From assembly GCF_000568405.1 (NCBI RefSeq), contig NZ_ARZY01000043.1, positions 1 to 38,029 of the forward strand: 38,029 nucleotides of DNA. The letters are read 5' to 3'. This document shows positions 7,109-15,985 of the stretch, piece by piece. The notes under the pieces were generated by a model. The model had not been told where the DNA came from. It ran no database searches and saw only the letters and a list, made by a program, of their open reading frames with translations. Source of the stretch: Catenovulum agarivorans DS-2. GTDB lineage: Bacteria; Pseudomonadota; Gammaproteobacteria; Enterobacterales; Alteromonadaceae. Position numbers and translations under genes: made by a program. The first letter of the stretch is position 1; each line of letters opens with the position of its first letter.

Positions 7109-8758
7109 ATGGTTTTACGCAGCAGCTTTTACGCTAAAAAGAAAGTTATGATAGTAGACGATTGTGAGCCTATTCGTTCTGCTGTTAAGGGTATGCTGCA
7201 AAAAATTGGTTTTGTTCATATCACGTCTGCTGCCAATGGTAATCAAGCGCTGCAAATTGCCAGCGACACCCGTTTTGATTTTGTGTTAGCAGACTTCAAC
7301 TTAGGTGATGGCAAAGACGGCTACCAGTTGTTTGAAGAATTAAAACACAAGAAGCTGCTTGCCCCACAAACTTGCTTTTTTATGATTTCAGCTGAAAACC
7401 GTCGCCCATATGTTCATGGTTTAGTTGAACTGCAACCTGATGACTTCCTGCTTAAACCTTTTACCTATAAAGGTTTAGAAATGCGTTTTTCCCGCGCATT
7501 GGCTAAAAAAGTGACTTTAAACAAAGTTTACCAAGCCATTAATGATGGTGATGACGATGCAGCCATTGAAGCCTGCAATACTGTCATTAAAGAAGACCCT
7601 GCCAACGCTTTAATTGCACTGCGTATGAAAGGCGAGTTATTAATTAAACAGGGTAAACCTGACAAAGCATTAAAGTTATACAACAATGTTCTCAAAAAAC
7701 GTGAAGTTAGTTGGGCATTGTTGGGCAAAGCAATTTCAACACTTAAAGGTGGTGATTTAGTTGAAGCGGAATCGCAGTTATTTGAGTTGCTCGACCGTGA
7801 TGACACTAGACTTGAAGCTTACGATTGGTTAGGCCGTTTAAATATTGTTCGTGAAGATACAGTAACCGCGTTTGAGATGTTAATGGAAGCTGGCAAAATT
7901 TCACCGCGTAATTTATTTAGACAGCGTGCAATTGCCAACCTCGCGATTGCCAATGGTGAAACTGAAGAAGCCGTTCGAGCTTATTCACGAATTTTAAAAG
8001 ACAGCCGCTTTTCAGTGTTCGACACGCCAGAAAACTACCTTAACTTTGCCCGTTGTTTGCTCGATTTAAGTAACGATTCAAATAAACTTGAAATAGCCAA
8101 ACAAATCACTAAATGTACCGACCTACTAAAAGATATAGACAAACGTTTCTATTCAGAAGCGGTTAGAGCACAAGAATGTGTTATTCACGCGCGGATTCAA
8201 GTGCTCAAAGGTAACATGGAAACAGCGCGAAGTAATTTGGAAGAAAGCGAAAAACACGACTCGCCCTACGATTCAGTCGACGATAGATTAGACAAAGCAA
8301 AAGCTTATTTTTCTACTGGTAATTTATCTCGAAGCGACGAGATAATGGAAACGCTCGATGAAGTTTCAAACAACGACGACTTAATTTCAGCAACTTTACA
8401 AGTACTTATAAATAAAGAGAAAGAAAGCCACGAAGAGCTGCGCGAGCGCATTCGCGCGTTAAATAATGAAGGTTTGGGTTTATACCAAAAAGCCATGTAT
8501 CCGCAGTCTGTCGAGTGTTTTGTTGAGGCGTATCAATATATGCCTAACAACGCGAGTTTAGCACTTAACTTAGTTCAGGCGATTACTAAAGTTGGCACAT
8601 TCTTAACTCAGGGTAAAAACCCTAAAGAAATGAAAGCCATGTGCCAAAACTGTGTAACAGTTATTGAACAATCCGACTTATCAGAAAACAATATGCGCCG
8701 TTACCACGCCATTAAAGAAGAATTGGTTGCCTTGTTAGGCGCTAAAGACGTAGCTTAA
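7109..8758 (+). CDS. Response regulator with receiver domain and TPR-like repeats (549 aa)
   Basis: The N-terminal CheY-like receiver domain (about residues 10-135) has all the signalling residues: the acidic pair D17-D18, phospho-acceptor D62 (LADFNLGDG), S94 and K116 (LLKPF). The remaining 400 residues are helical and look like tetratricopeptide repeats (for example the segments around AIEACNTVIKEDPANALIAL, ALKLYNNVLKK and GLYQKAMYPQSVECFVEAY). There is no DNA-binding or enzymatic output domain, so the output is probably protein-protein contact, as in VieB-like regulators of Vibrio. No histidine kinase is adjacent, so it is an orphan regulator. The start is uncertain: the ATG at 7109 has no clear ribosome site, and the ATG at 7148 (MIVDDCEP) would cut off the first beta strand, so I keep 7109. 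The 3' end overlaps the convergent downstream gene by 24 bases. Confidence 0.9.
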   Translation: MVLRSSFYAKKKVMIVDDCEPIRSAVKGMLQKIGFVHITSAANGNQALQIASDTRFDFVLADFNLGDGKDGYQLFEELKHKKLLAPQTCFFMISAENRRPYVHGLVELQPDDFLLKPFTYKGLEMRFSRALAKKVTLNKVYQAINDGDDDAAIEACNTVIKEDPANALIALRMKGELLIKQGKPDKALKLYNNVLKKREVSWALLGKAISTLKGGDLVEAESQLFELLDRDDTRLEAYDWLGRLNIVREDTVTAFEMLMEAGKISPRNLFRQRAIANLAIANGETEEAVRAYSRILKDSRFSVFDTPENYLNFARCLLDLSNDSNKLEIAKQITKCTDLLKDIDKRFYSEAVRAQECVIHARIQVLKGNMETARSNLEESEKHDSPYDSVDDRLDKAKAYFSTGNLSRSDEIMETLDEVSNNDDLISATLQVLINKEKESHEELRERIRALNNEGLGLYQKAMYPQSVECFVEAYQYMPNNASLALNLVQAITKVGTFLTQGKNPKEMKAMCQNCVTVIEQSDLSENNMRRYHAIKEELVALLGAKDVA

Positions 8759-9148
8759 TCCAATCAATACCATTAACACGACATATGGATACATTACCGT
8801 TGGTTTGAGTGAATTTGCAATATACGCTTTGACCAAACCAACCGCACCAGGCCGCTGTTGTTGCCAGTCTGAGTTAAAAGCTGGCGTTGTTTGAGTATTG
8901 TCAGCCAATTGTCTCTCTATTTGTAATAACCGAACTTCAAATCGCGATTGAAACGTTTTCCAAATACCATCTTGTAACCACAAAATAGCAACAATAGCTA
9001 GCAACCAACATAGCTGCATAGTTGCAGCAATCCCTGCAACAGTTAGCACCACAGCTAGCAATTTAATAACTAACGAGCCGAATTCATATTTATCGTACGC
9101 TTGTTGCAATGTTTGCCACTCAATATGGTTTTGCGGTGTTTTATCCAT
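8735..9148 (-). CDS. Small membrane protein of unknown function (137 aa)
   Basis: I do not recognise the family. Two closely spaced hydrophobic segments (about residues 24-42 and 44-60, LVIKLLAVVLTVAGIAATM then LCWLLAIVAILWLQDGIW) form a likely hairpin in the inner membrane. A soluble middle region follows (about 65-105, rich in Gln and Arg), then a third segment at about 117-136 (TVMYPYVVLMVLIGLSYVF). The N-terminus is polar. It overlaps the 3' end of the response regulator by 24 bases in a tail-to-tail arrangement and lies downstream of folM on the same strand with a 56-base gap, so it may share the folM transcript. It looks like a conserved alteromonad membrane protein, but nothing here shows its function. 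Confidence 0.75.
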   Translation of the reverse strand: MDKTPQNHIEWQTLQQAYDKYEFGSLVIKLLAVVLTVAGIAATMQLCWLLAIVAILWLQDGIWKTFQSRFEVRLLQIERQLADNTQTTPAFNSDWQQQRPGAVGLVKAYIANSLKPTVMYPYVVLMVLIGLSYVFSA

Positions 9149-9204
9149 TTATATATCCAATTTTCTTAGAAAAAAATTAACGCAGTTATGAGGAAAAATA
9201 GCCC

Positions 9205-9915
9205 CTAAAATGCGATATGACGGCCACCGTCAAGTTTTAATTGCCTTCCGGTCATATAGTTACTTTTTAAAATAAACGCCACCGCTTCCACAACTTCTTG
9301 CGCTCCTGGCTCTATCCCTAATACAGATTTTTTCAATGTTTTAACTCTATATGCTTCATCGTCGTCTTGATTAAACATAAGTAGCGATGGCGCTATTGTA
9401 TTTACTTTAACTTTAGGGGCAAATTTTTTTGCAAAACTCAAAGTTAAGTTGTCCAACGCAGCTTTGCTTGCACAGTACGCAATATGTTTATCACTGCCCT
9501 TTTCAACCGTGTAATCAGTAATATGAATAATATCTGCGGTTTCACTCGCGGCCACTAATTTGTCTTCAACTGATAAATTTATTAAATAAGGCGCTTCAAC
9601 ATGAATTTGCATCATGTATTTTAAAAGCTCTGCATCAATGCGGCCTTTTTCGGCACACCAGTCACTTGCATTATGTACCAAGGCTCGAATACTTTTAACC
9701 TTATCATCAATCCAATTGATAAACGTTTTTACACCTTGGGTTGAAGAAAAATCAGCTTGGACACATGTTACGCCAGCCGCTTGTAATTGCTCCACGCCTT
9801 TGCGTGGACTTCGATATGTCGCAACCACCTGAAAACCGTTGTGTTGCAAATGCAAAGCGAGCGCTAACCCGACCCTTTGTGCTGCACCAGTAATGATAAC
9901 TGCATTTTCTAACAC
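9205..9915 (-). CDS. folM: Dihydromonapterin reductase FolM, short-chain dehydrogenase (236 aa)
   Basis: FolM reduces dihydromonapterin to tetrahydromonapterin with NADPH and has some dihydrofolate reductase activity. The protein is a classical Rossmann-fold SDR: TGAAQRVG near residue 9 in place of the general TGxxxGxG, HNASDW around 81, and the YCASKAAL catalytic Tyr-x-x-x-Lys near 148. The C-terminal GRQLKLDGGRHI is typical. The TGAAQRVG and HNAS forms are what separates FolM from FabG-like enzymes. The start is GTG at 9915 with a good ribosome site (AGAGGT, 7-8 bases upstream). It is divergent from rimO. Tetrahydromonapterin is the cofactor of phenylalanine hydroxylase in some bacteria; no such gene is in this window. 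Confidence 0.88.
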   Translation of the reverse strand: MLENAVIITGAAQRVGLALALHLQHNGFQVVATYRSPRKGVEQLQAAGVTCVQADFSSTQGVKTFINWIDDKVKSIRALVHNASDWCAEKGRIDAELLKYMMQIHVEAPYLINLSVEDKLVAASETADIIHITDYTVEKGSDKHIAYCASKAALDNLTLSFAKKFAPKVKVNTIAPSLLMFNQDDDEAYRVKTLKKSVLGIEPGAQEVVEAVAFILKSNYMTGRQLKLDGGRHIAF

Positions 9916-10028
9916 GTTTTTACCTCTACTACGTTAACCTTTGGGTGATTCACAGTGCCATATTATAATTAATCTGCTATGATTCGCGCCCCAAAATCAG
10001 CTTGTTTTTTGCCAATGGTGAGGTCTTT

Positions 10029-11447
10029 ATGTCTGTTAATCAATTTGATCCGAAACAAACCACAACTTTAGATACCCCTAAAAAGGTTTTAAAGGATCAA
10101 TCTAACACGGGTTCAATTGCTGCCAACCTTAACACAGACAACAAAAAAGTGGGCTTTGTAAGCCTCGGATGCCCAAAAAATTTAGTTGATTCTGAACGAA
10201 TTTTAACTCAGCTTCGGACCGAAGGTTACGAAGTTGTGCCAAACTATGATGATGCGGGCATTGTTATTGTAAATACCTGTGGTTTTATTGACTCCGCCGT
10301 ACAAGAGTCGCTCGATACTATAGGTGAAGCACTGCAAGAAAACGGTAAAGTATTAGTAACTGGCTGCTTGGGAGCAAAAGAAGACGAAATTAAAGAAGTT
10401 TATCCAAATGTGTTAGGCATCACCGGTCCGCATGCGTACGAAAATGTTATGGAGCAAGTTCACACCCACTTGCCAAAACCAGGCCAACTGCCTTTTGCAG
10501 CTCAAGTGCCCGACACAGGTGTTAAACTCACGCCAAAACACTATGCGTATTTAAAAATATCCGAAGGCTGTAATCACAGATGTACATTCTGCATTATTCC
10601 GTCAATGCGCGGTGATCTAGATTCTCGTTCAATTGGCGAGGTACTCAGCGAAGCACAAAGGTTAAAAGCCGCAGGTGTAAAAGAGTTATTGGTTATATCT
10701 CAAGATACTTCAGCCTATGGGGTTGACCGCAAAAACAAAACCGAGTTTTTTGACGGTATGCCAATTAAAAGCAATTTTAAGACCTTGTGCGAACAATTAA
10801 GCAAGATGGGCATTTGGGTACGCTTGCACTACGTATATCCATACCCACATGTTGACGAAATTGTCCCGCTGATGTCACAAGGTGCTTTATTGCCTTATTT
10901 GGATATTCCATTCCAACATGCCAGCAAGCGTATTCTAAAATTAATGAAGCGCCCAGGTAATGTAGATAAAACCTTAGAGCGCATTCAAAAATGGCGAGAA
11001 TTATGCCCAGAGTTGGTCATTCGCTCTACATTTATCGTCGGTTTCCCGGGTGAAACCGAAGAAGAATTCCAAGAGTTATTAGACTTCTTGCAAGCCGCTA
11101 AATTAGACCGCGTTGGCTGTTTTAAATACTCACCAGTAGAAGGCGCAACTGCCAACGATTTACCTGACCACATACCAGAAGATGTTAAAGAAGAACGTTT
11201 CCACCGCTTTATGCAACTGCAGCAGCAAATCAGTGAAGCGCGTTTAGCCACTCGAGTTGGCAAAACTTATCAAATTTTAATTGATGAAGTTGACGAAGAA
11301 GGCGCAATTGGACGCTGTTTTGCTGACGCACCTGAAATTGATGGTTTAGTGTATTTAAATGACGAAACCCAACATAAGCCGGGGGATATTGTAGAAGCGA
11401 AAATTATTGCCTCTGATGAATACGATTTGTGGGCGGAATCAATTTAA
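10029..11447 (+). CDS. rimO: Ribosomal protein S12 methylthiotransferase RimO (472 aa)
   Basis: This radical-SAM enzyme adds a methylthio group to the beta carbon of the conserved aspartate of ribosomal protein S12. Order of domains: N-terminal methylthiotransferase domain with its cluster cysteines ([24 protein letters not shown]), radical-SAM core with C181-x3-C185-x2-C188 (CNHRCTFC), and C-terminal TRAM domain (about 405-470). Identity with E. coli RimO is obviously high by eye. I chose the ATG at 10029 because GGTGAGGT lies just upstream; a TTG at 10002 is in frame but has no such support. Compared with the enteric protein it has about 30 extra, poorly conserved Ser/Thr/Asn/Lys-rich residues before GFVSLGC. 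A terminator follows. Confidence 0.96.
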   Translation: MSVNQFDPKQTTTLDTPKKVLKDQSNTGSIAANLNTDNKKVGFVSLGCPKNLVDSERILTQLRTEGYEVVPNYDDAGIVIVNTCGFIDSAVQESLDTIGEALQENGKVLVTGCLGAKEDEIKEVYPNVLGITGPHAYENVMEQVHTHLPKPGQLPFAAQVPDTGVKLTPKHYAYLKISEGCNHRCTFCIIPSMRGDLDSRSIGEVLSEAQRLKAAGVKELLVISQDTSAYGVDRKNKTEFFDGMPIKSNFKTLCEQLSKMGIWVRLHYVYPYPHVDEIVPLMSQGALLPYLDIPFQHASKRILKLMKRPGNVDKTLERIQKWRELCPELVIRSTFIVGFPGETEEEFQELLDFLQAAKLDRVGCFKYSPVEGATANDLPDHIPEDVKEERFHRFMQLQQQISEARLATRVGKTYQILIDEVDEEGAIGRCFADAPEIDGLVYLNDETQHKPGDIVEAKIIASDEYDLWAESI

Positions 11448-11455
11448 CATCATGG

Positions 11456-11484
11456 AAGCGCGAATAGCATTGTTCGCGCTTTTA
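11456..11484. terminator. Terminator after rimO
   Basis: A 9-bp perfect stem (AAGCGCGAA with TTCGCGCTT) encloses an 8-base loop and is followed by TTAC. It begins 9 bases after the rimO stop. The region from 11485 to the rnd stop at 11651 shows no gene. Confidence 0.8.
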
Positions 11485-11650
11485 CTTAAGTGGCTCAGAA
11501 TCGGCCACCAGCTTGGAATATTTTTCACAAAAACGCTTCAAGTCTATCCCTAGATCGCTCGCAAAAGCCTGATAAAGCATACTCAGAAAATTATGCTGTG
11601 AGTGTGCTTAATTGCACCGAATCATCAGCAGCCGTTTATCGGTGTAAAAA

Positions 11651-12772
11651 TCACTCAGCAATAGCAGTTTTAAACGCCTCAGCCAATAAGGCCCCACGCC
11701 ACCCTAATGTTACTTCAGGCTCAACATCTCGGCTCCACTCAGTTACTTGCCAATGATAACCAATAAACTGATTAATCATGCGTTTTGGCGCTAGCAACTC
11801 AACACTAATTTGCTGCGCTTCAGCCACTTCAGCAGCCACTTTTTTAAGCCTACTATAAATCTTCTTATAACCAGCAATTTCCGCAACACGTTTAATCTTT
11901 GCAGGGCACGCTTCTTCAGGTACAGCTTTACCAGCTTCAATACAAGCTAACATGGCTTTGCCATGGCGTTTAATTTCCATTGGATGAATCCCCGGAATAT
12001 TAAACATACTTTTAAAGCTACCTGGCCGTCGCTGACACAAAGTCACTATGCTGCGTTCATGCACGACAAAATTAAGCGCTAAGTTTTTCTTAACCGCATA
12101 ATTAAAACGCCATTCGATCAACCTAGCCAAAATCGCCAATTCACGAGGAGTTAACTCCCAAGCACTTTTAACATCACGCCAAGCAAGTTTAGGATCAACC
12201 TCTTGAGTGCGTTTACTAATTAAGCCAGTTACCTCTTGCTCAACATAATCAAGCATATTGATATCCAATAGCTTTTGCATTTGGATATCAAAAATCGGCA
12301 GTAAATAGCGTACATCGTCAGCCGCGTAATCAAGCTGTTGCGGGCTTAGTGGGCGTTTTAACCAGTTGGTACGGGCATGTCCTTTATCTAATTCAACACC
12401 TTGATATTGAGCAACCATAGCACCTAAACCAATAGATGCATTGTCACTAATAAAAGCATGTGCAATTTGGGTATCAAAAAAAGCAGTTGGCGTTGCATTT
12501 AACCCAACGTTCAATACTTCGATATCTTCACCACATGAATGAATAACCTTAATTACATTGGGCGATTCAACCAAGTTTTTAAGTGGTGTTAAGTCATCTA
12601 ATGCCAAAGGGTCAATTAAATATACATTGTCGCGATCTGCAATTTGCACTAAACCTAACGCAGGATAATAGGTGCGCTCTCTTACGAATTCAGTATCAAG
12701 TGCAATAACAGGTTGTTGCAGCAAATTGCTGCAACATTGCTCTAATTCAGTTTGGCTTGTAATAAATTGCAC
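11651..12772 (-). CDS. rnd: Ribonuclease D (373 aa)
   Basis: RNase D is a 3'-5' exoribonuclease that trims tRNA precursors. The DEDDy exonuclease domain covers about residues 1-170 with Exo I (ALDTEFVRE), Exo II (IHSCGEDIEVL) and Exo III (YAADDVRYL, which holds the catalytic Tyr and Asp). An HRDC domain follows (about 210-290), and the length matches E. coli RNase D (375 aa). The C-terminus ends in a second, less conserved helical region. The start ATG at 12772 aligns with the family. yejK lies 30 bases upstream on the same strand and may be co-transcribed with it. It is convergent with rimO. Confidence 0.96.
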   Translation of the reverse strand: MQFITSQTELEQCCSNLLQQPVIALDTEFVRERTYYPALGLVQIADRDNVYLIDPLALDDLTPLKNLVESPNVIKVIHSCGEDIEVLNVGLNATPTAFFDTQIAHAFISDNASIGLGAMVAQYQGVELDKGHARTNWLKRPLSPQQLDYAADDVRYLLPIFDIQMQKLLDINMLDYVEQEVTGLISKRTQEVDPKLAWRDVKSAWELTPRELAILARLIEWRFNYAVKKNLALNFVVHERSIVTLCQRRPGSFKSMFNIPGIHPMEIKRHGKAMLACIEAGKAVPEEACPAKIKRVAEIAGYKKIYSRLKKVAAEVAEAQQISVELLAPKRMINQFIGYHWQVTEWSRDVEPEVTLGWRGALLAEAFKTAIAE

Positions 12773-12802
12773 TGGCAGTCAATATCCTTGTTTAATGTAA
12801 AT

Positions 12803-13795
12803 TTACTTAGCTTTCATTGCTTTTTGCAATGCGTCTAATAGATTTGGCGGTATTTTATGAAAGGTTAACGTTTGCGCCTGTGGATCAAACTGAACTTTTT
12901 CACCTAATAACTCACGTTCAAATGAAATGCTAATACCGCCACCTTGACCAAAAAACTTTTGCATGCCTTTAGTTGCACTGGCGTACACTGGGCATTCTTC
13001 ACTAAAGTCTTCAGCTTGCGCAGCCATGTCGTAAAAACCAGCTATACCCGTTTTTTCTTCTATTTCTTGCGACAAGTTTTTCACTTGCATAAACTCGCCG
13101 CTTTGTGCGGCCGTTTTCATCGCTTCAACTGAAACATCGCGAATAGCTTGGCTTTTTTCAGTGTCGGTTGAATTATCTTCAATAAATTTTTCTACGCTTT
13201 CAACCAATTTTTGTGTCGCTTCTTTCGCATTCATCTTCTCTTCGATTGCAAAAGCTTCCGCCATAAAGTCGCCAATTTTACGCCCTACCCGACCTTTTAT
13301 GTAGCCAATAGAACGTGGAGAATCAGGGTTAATCGACAGTTCGCTTAAATCAATTTGCACCGCTAAAGAAATATTCGCAATGTCTAAATATTGTGAGCGC
13401 TGTGGGTTAATTGCCTCACTCAATTGAACCGACTCTTTAACCCCCAACATAGTGGCTAAAATATACTGGGTTGCTAAGTGTTGGTAGTGCGCAATCACTA
13501 AAATAGTTTCTGCTGGCAAAGTTTCGGGTGTTAAACCGTCTAACATGCGCTGAGCAACATTGTCAGCAATTTGCTGCATGTCTTCACCCGCTTTAATTTG
13601 GGCAAATACTGCTGAGTCTTCCGCAAAACTGCAATATTGTTTCTGACCTTTTTTAGTAAAAGACTGATGAATTTCACCGGCTAAAAAGTCGGCGTTGTCG
13701 CCACCAACTTGGGTACAGTTTTCAAGTTGAAGTGAGAGTTGATCGTCTTTTAAACGATAGCGATTAAAATATAATGTTGCTTTGCTAACTGCCAT
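12803..13795 (-). CDS. yejK: Nucleoid-associated protein YejK (NdpA family, 330 aa)
   Basis: YejK/NdpA is a nucleoid-associated protein of gammaproteobacteria. The length is close to the E. coli protein (335 aa). Recognisable family features are the N-terminal YFNRYRLKDDQL region, the central INPQRSQYLDIANIS and IGYIKGRVGRKIGDFM segments, and the C-terminal GISISFERELLGEKVQFDP block. It has no signal peptide or membrane segment. The gene is divergent from yejL-yejM across 94-130 bases, the same arrangement as in enterics, and the two directions appear to use back-to-back extended -10 promoters. The ribosome site is weak. Confidence 0.93.
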   Translation of the reverse strand: MAVSKATLYFNRYRLKDDQLSLQLENCTQVGGDNADFLAGEIHQSFTKKGQKQYCSFAEDSAVFAQIKAGEDMQQIADNVAQRMLDGLTPETLPAETILVIAHYQHLATQYILATMLGVKESVQLSEAINPQRSQYLDIANISLAVQIDLSELSINPDSPRSIGYIKGRVGRKIGDFMAEAFAIEEKMNAKEATQKLVESVEKFIEDNSTDTEKSQAIRDVSVEAMKTAAQSGEFMQVKNLSQEIEEKTGIAGFYDMAAQAEDFSEECPVYASATKGMQKFFGQGGGISISFERELLGEKVQFDPQAQTLTFHKIPPNLLDALQKAMKAK

Positions 13796-13840
13796 ATATG
13801 CTCGTTGTTGATAATTTTTACCAGTTTACTGCGGCATAAT

Positions 13841-13859
13841 TTTATACCAGTGGTATAAT
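13841..13859. promoter_or_regulatory. Back-to-back extended -10 promoters for yejK and yejL
   Basis: TATACC and GGTATA (13843-13848, 13852-13857) form a palindrome with a 3-base centre. On the plus strand it gives TGGTATAAT (13851-13859), a perfect extended -10 element facing yejL. On the minus strand it gives TGGTATAAA (13849-13841), an extended -10 facing yejK. Neither has a good -35, as expected for extended -10 promoters. The two polymerase sites overlap, so the promoters may compete. Confidence 0.55.
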
Positions 13860-13925
13860 TGCGCCGTCTGCCGATATCGGCATTGTATCATGGGTTACCC
13901 CGCAGTTAAGAGATTTTCAAATTTT

Positions 13926-14141
13926 ATGGCGCAAACTAGTAAATTTTCAGACCAAGACTTAGACCGTGTAGTTTCAGCATTAAAGATTGCTTTGTCCGTG
14001 CAAAAAGTTCCAGCAAACCTGTCGTTAGTGGCTTTAGGCACCTTAGTGAGTGAAGTAATAGAACAAAACTTCCCACAAGAAAATCAAAAGGCCATTGCTG
14101 AAAATTTTGCCAAAGCGCTGCAGGACTCAATTAAGGACTAA
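13926..14141 (+). CDS. yejL: YejL family protein (DUF1414, 71 aa)
   Basis: This is a small helical cytoplasmic protein of the YejL/DUF1414 family, function unknown. Aligned from memory with E. coli YejL (75 aa), it shares the pattern of an SD-x3 N-terminal helix, LSLVALGTLVS in the middle and AIAENFAKALQDSI near the end. I chose the ATG at 13926 (MAQTSKFSD) because it matches the family N-terminus. An ATG at 13890 would add 12 residues (MGYPAVKRFSNF) with no counterpart. The stop is 7 bases before yejM, so the two are almost certainly one transcript and perhaps translationally coupled. Confidence 0.88.
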   Translation: MAQTSKFSDQDLDRVVSALKIALSVQKVPANLSLVALGTLVSEVIEQNFPQENQKAIAENFAKALQDSIKD

Positions 14142-14148
14142 TTGATTA

Positions 14149-15678
14149 ATGTTTTTAAACAATCAGAATCAACAGAGATCTCATTTATATTCTTGGGGTA
14201 ACTGGTTTAGCTTAACCAATATGATGGTTGGGCTATTTTTATTTACCATTTATTGGTTTGCCGACCCAATGCCAAGCAGTATTATTGGCAAGCTGTATAT
14301 GGTTATATACTCGATTGGCCACGCTGGTTTTTTATTCTTTTTAGGCTATTTACTTTTAGCGTTTCCGATTACCGCGCTGAATAAGCCGCAAATTGCCAAA
14401 CCGTGGGCATCACTTGTTGCAGCTTTAGGTTTAACCCTACTGTTTTTAGATGCACTGATTTATTCAGCCTATGGTTACCACCTTAATTTTTTATCGCTCG
14501 ATTATATTCAAAACGACTTTCAGTTATTAACCCAAAGTTTGCCAACCGGCTTTAAAGTCGCAATTGTTTTGGTGTTTATTGCAATTTTCGCAGTTGAGCT
14601 CGTATTAGCCAATGCACTGTGGCGAAATTTAGATAAATATCGCGCATTTTTATTAAAAATTAAACTACTGCCAATTGTCATTGGCTGTTTTGTATTAGGC
14701 CATATAGGCCATATTTGGGCCGACTTAAGCTTGTACAAACCGATAACTCGACAAGACAACCAATTGCCGTTGTCGCACCCTATGACAGCAAAAACCATGT
14801 TAAGCCAGTCAGGGTTGTTTGATATCAATGAATACCAAGCAAAAAAACAGCTAACGTTTGACTTGTCTAGCTACAAAGTTGATGTACCAAATTTCCAATT
14901 TAGCTGTTTCAGCCCCACAACCAATTTTGCCGTGACCCTGGTTGAAAGCAATCAACTGCCGGTTGAGCAAATCAGCGCATCCATTCGCCAGTTAGACAGC
15001 GAATTTGCAGCTAGCCAACACTGGTCACCTCTAAACGCACAAGACAGCTTATTTGAAATTATCAGTGGCATGCCAGCAATTTATCAAAACCAATTTGCGG
15101 TTATGCCAAATGTACTTGATTCAGTGCTGTTATCAAGCGGGGTAAATAGCCAATTTACTAACCTGCCAAACGATACCCGACAATGGCTTAAAGGGTTTGA
15201 ATCGGCAAACCGAGTAAGCAGTTTTACTGTTCAATACGCTTACTATCAGGTAAACAGTGAATCAGAATTAGCCGCAATTGTCGAAAAAGCCAAACAACAA
15301 ATTATTATTGTGCATTCTGGCAATGCCTATGAATACGGAGCCATGTTAGTTAAAGGCGAATTGGTACAACTACCTAACCTGACCTCTAATTTTGATGTAC
15401 TGCCAACTTTGCTTGAAGGTTGGTTAGGCTGCTCGTTTCAAACTAACTATGGTAAATTTGGCCAAAACGTATTTTCTGTACCACGCAAAAATAACTGGTT
15501 AGTTAGCGCAGATAATGAATTCATTTATGTGTGGCACCAAGATGTACTAACCAAAATTGACAGCGATGCAAATATGCAAAGCCTGCAAATGGGCAACCAA
15601 CAAATTGCTCAACCACCAGTCAATGCAACTCTTGCACGCGCCATTCAATTTTTAAAACGCAACTTGGTTGAGAAATAA
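14149..15678 (+). CDS. yejM: YejM/PbgA/LapC-like inner-membrane protein with reduced sulfatase-like domain (509 aa)
   Basis: YejM (PbgA, LapC) is an inner-membrane protein that senses lipopolysaccharide and controls LpxC turnover through LapB-FtsH in enterics. The N-terminal DUF3413 part has five membrane helices (roughly 20-40, 50-75, 83-106, 130-155, 168-188) and the family motifs SWGNWF and YAYGYHLNFLSLDY-like. The periplasmic part (about 210-509) should be an alkaline-phosphatase-type fold. Here it is about 75 residues shorter than in E. coli (586 aa), and I cannot find the typical sulfatase metal and nucleophile motifs. The E. coli domain also lacks a normal metal site, so a non-enzymatic role fits. 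Gene order (yejL upstream, tRNA-Pro downstream) supports orthology. Confidence 0.88.
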   Translation: MFLNNQNQQRSHLYSWGNWFSLTNMMVGLFLFTIYWFADPMPSSIIGKLYMVIYSIGHAGFLFFLGYLLLAFPITALNKPQIAKPWASLVAALGLTLLFLDALIYSAYGYHLNFLSLDYIQNDFQLLTQSLPTGFKVAIVLVFIAIFAVELVLANALWRNLDKYRAFLLKIKLLPIVIGCFVLGHIGHIWADLSLYKPITRQDNQLPLSHPMTAKTMLSQSGLFDINEYQAKKQLTFDLSSYKVDVPNFQFSCFSPTTNFAVTLVESNQLPVEQISASIRQLDSEFAASQHWSPLNAQDSLFEIISGMPAIYQNQFAVMPNVLDSVLLSSGVNSQFTNLPNDTRQWLKGFESANRVSSFTVQYAYYQVNSESELAAIVEKAKQQIIIVHSGNAYEYGAMLVKGELVQLPNLTSNFDVLPTLLEGWLGCSFQTNYGKFGQNVFSVPRKNNWLVSADNEFIYVWHQDVLTKIDSDANMQSLQMGNQQIAQPPVNATLARAIQFLKRNLVEK

Positions 15679-15718
15679 CCAACAAATTAAAGAAGTTAGA
15701 TAAATTTTACGCCGACTA

Positions 15719-15746
15719 TTGCAATCAAATGACATTTGATTATTAT
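15719..15746 (+). promoter_or_regulatory. tRNA-Pro promoter with palindrome in the spacer
   Basis: TTGCAA (15719-15724) and TATTAT (15741-15746) are 16 bases apart and followed by a GC-rich discriminator, typical for stable RNA. The spacer is almost entirely a perfect inverted repeat: AATCAAAT (15723-15730), GAC, ATTTGATT (15734-15741). It could be a regulator site or be accidental. Confidence 0.6.
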
Positions 15747-15759
15747 GGTCGGCCTCGGT

Positions 15760-15836
15760 CGGATTGTAGCGCAGCCTGGTAGCGCACTGTCATGGGGTGT
15801 CAGGGGTCGGAGGTTCGAATCCTCTCAATCCGACCA
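15760..15836 (+). tRNA. proL: tRNA-Pro (anticodon GGG)
   Basis: The gene is 77 nt with encoded CCA. Acceptor CGGATTG pairs perfectly with CAATCCG. The D arm has GCGC/GCGC. The anticodon stem CTGTC/GTCAG encloses ATGGGGT, so the anticodon is GGG and reads CCC and CCU. The T arm has the canonical TTCGAAT loop. The U-U mismatch in the anticodon stem also occurs in E. coli proL as I recall it. In E. coli proL also lies next to yejM, so this neighbourhood is conserved. Confidence 0.97.
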
Positions 15837-15985
15837 ATTTAATACTTTCCCTTATTGTTTTATTATCCTTTTCATAAAAACATATTTGAGCGCCATAATA
15901 ACCTAAACGGCCTCGAACAACTGACACTTGCTCCCAATCATCTAGCTTTATTTGCGTCTCTATAAGCTGTTAAAAACTCAAACAA

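Noticed and set aside
11490-11650. Small gene between rimO and rnd
   Set aside because: The only open frame runs antisense into rnd, has no ribosome site and no recognisable protein.
15760-15836. tRNA-Pro as an island attachment site
   Set aside because: No integrase gene and no repeated 3' tRNA end can be seen downstream; the following genes look like ordinary metabolism.
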